A stretch of DNA of 5,371 nt from a bacterium (GTDB taxonomy: Bacteria > Patescibacteriota > UBA1384 > JAMDBS01 > DAOVQR01): the NCBI GenBank assembly GCA_030628575.1, contig DAOVQR010000061.1, positions 1 to 5,371 on the forward strand, in the 5' to 3' direction. A program made the position numbers and the translations under genes. The notes beneath the pieces are model-generated. The model did no database searches and had not been told where the DNA came from. It saw only the letters and a list, made by a program, of their open reading frames with translations. Of this stretch, positions 5,263 to 5,371 are shown piece after piece (the stretch's first letter is position 1; every line of letters starts with the position of its first letter).

Positions 5263-5371
5263 CTAAAACACTTGCCTGCGTTTTAATATTTTTTCTGCTT
5301 GATCGCTTCCTTCAAATAAAAAAGAACTAATGCCTAAAGCATTGGACGCTTTAATGTTTTCTTTTGAATCA
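5263..5371 (-). CDS. C-terminus of a HAD-superfamily hydrolase, cut by the window edge
   Basis: The frame enters at the right edge and stops at TAG (5265-5263), leaving 35 residues. It begins DSKENIKASNALGISSFLF, which matches the last motif of HAD-like (subfamily IA) phosphatases. In that family this region reads as one or two Asp residues, then a short helix with ENI.AA..LG and a hydrophobic strand. The first residue seen is probably the motif IV Asp that helps bind Mg2+. Such enzymes remove phosphate from small molecules such as sugar phosphates, but the substrate cannot be judged from this piece. It lies upstream of the membrane operon on the same strand, with a 181-bp gap, so a separate transcript is likely. 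Confidence 0.7.
   Translation of the reverse strand, partial: DSKENIKASNALGISSFLFEGSDQAEKILKRRQVF

Overview
The window is AT-rich throughout, with hand-counted lines mostly between about 20 and 45% GC. It looks like accessory or decaying DNA from a bacterium with a small, low-GC genome. Bacterial signs are a Rho-independent-type terminator at 2371-2402, a GGAG Shine-Dalgarno ahead of the gene at 4135, and an AraC/GyrI regulator. A Patescibacteria (CPR)-like host is my best guess. A DPANN archaeon carrying acquired bacterial genes cannot be excluded. Every gene except one fragment at the left edge lies on the minus strand, so transcription runs right to left.

Left part (1-1190): an IS1595-family insertion sequence (183-1046) carries one intact transposase gene and imperfect terminal inverted repeats. 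Each end cuts a different gene. On the left is the 3' part of a plus-strand gene that looks weakly like a RelE/ParE-type toxin (1-225). On the right is the first ~25 codons of a minus-strand DUF3795 protein (1027-1119). The flanks show no matching target duplication and neither lost gene half reappears across the element, so the junction is probably a rearrangement or an assembly join at a repeated IS.

Middle (1189-2238): a complete 349-residue Shedu (SduA, DUF4263) anti-phage nuclease with a C-terminal PD-(D/E)XK domain and a less familiar ~180-residue N-terminal region. It stands alone, with a terminator upstream separating it from the next gene.

Centre-right (2371-3701): a decayed cassette of a methyltransferase 3' remnant overlapping an AraC-family regulator by 11 bp. 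The regulator's GyrI-like effector domain is separated from its DNA-binding part by one in-frame TAA codon. The cassette ends at the terminator. Its GyrI end is much richer in GC (about 46%) than the Shedu gene.

Right part (3692-5081): a two-gene membrane operon of unknown function, consisting of a three-TM anchored protein with a six-cysteine extracytoplasmic region and a four-TM protein. At the right edge is the C-terminus of a HAD-like hydrolase (5263-5371). The gap 5082-5262 (about 180 bp) holds no gene or terminator I can support. The gap 2239-2370 must contain the Shedu promoter, but no convincing promoter stands out.

Overall, the window shows one intact defence gene beside a mobile element and at least four broken genes: the toxin-like fragment, DUF3795, the methyltransferase and the split AraC/GyrI. 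That pattern fits a turnover-prone accessory region rather than one cooperating system.
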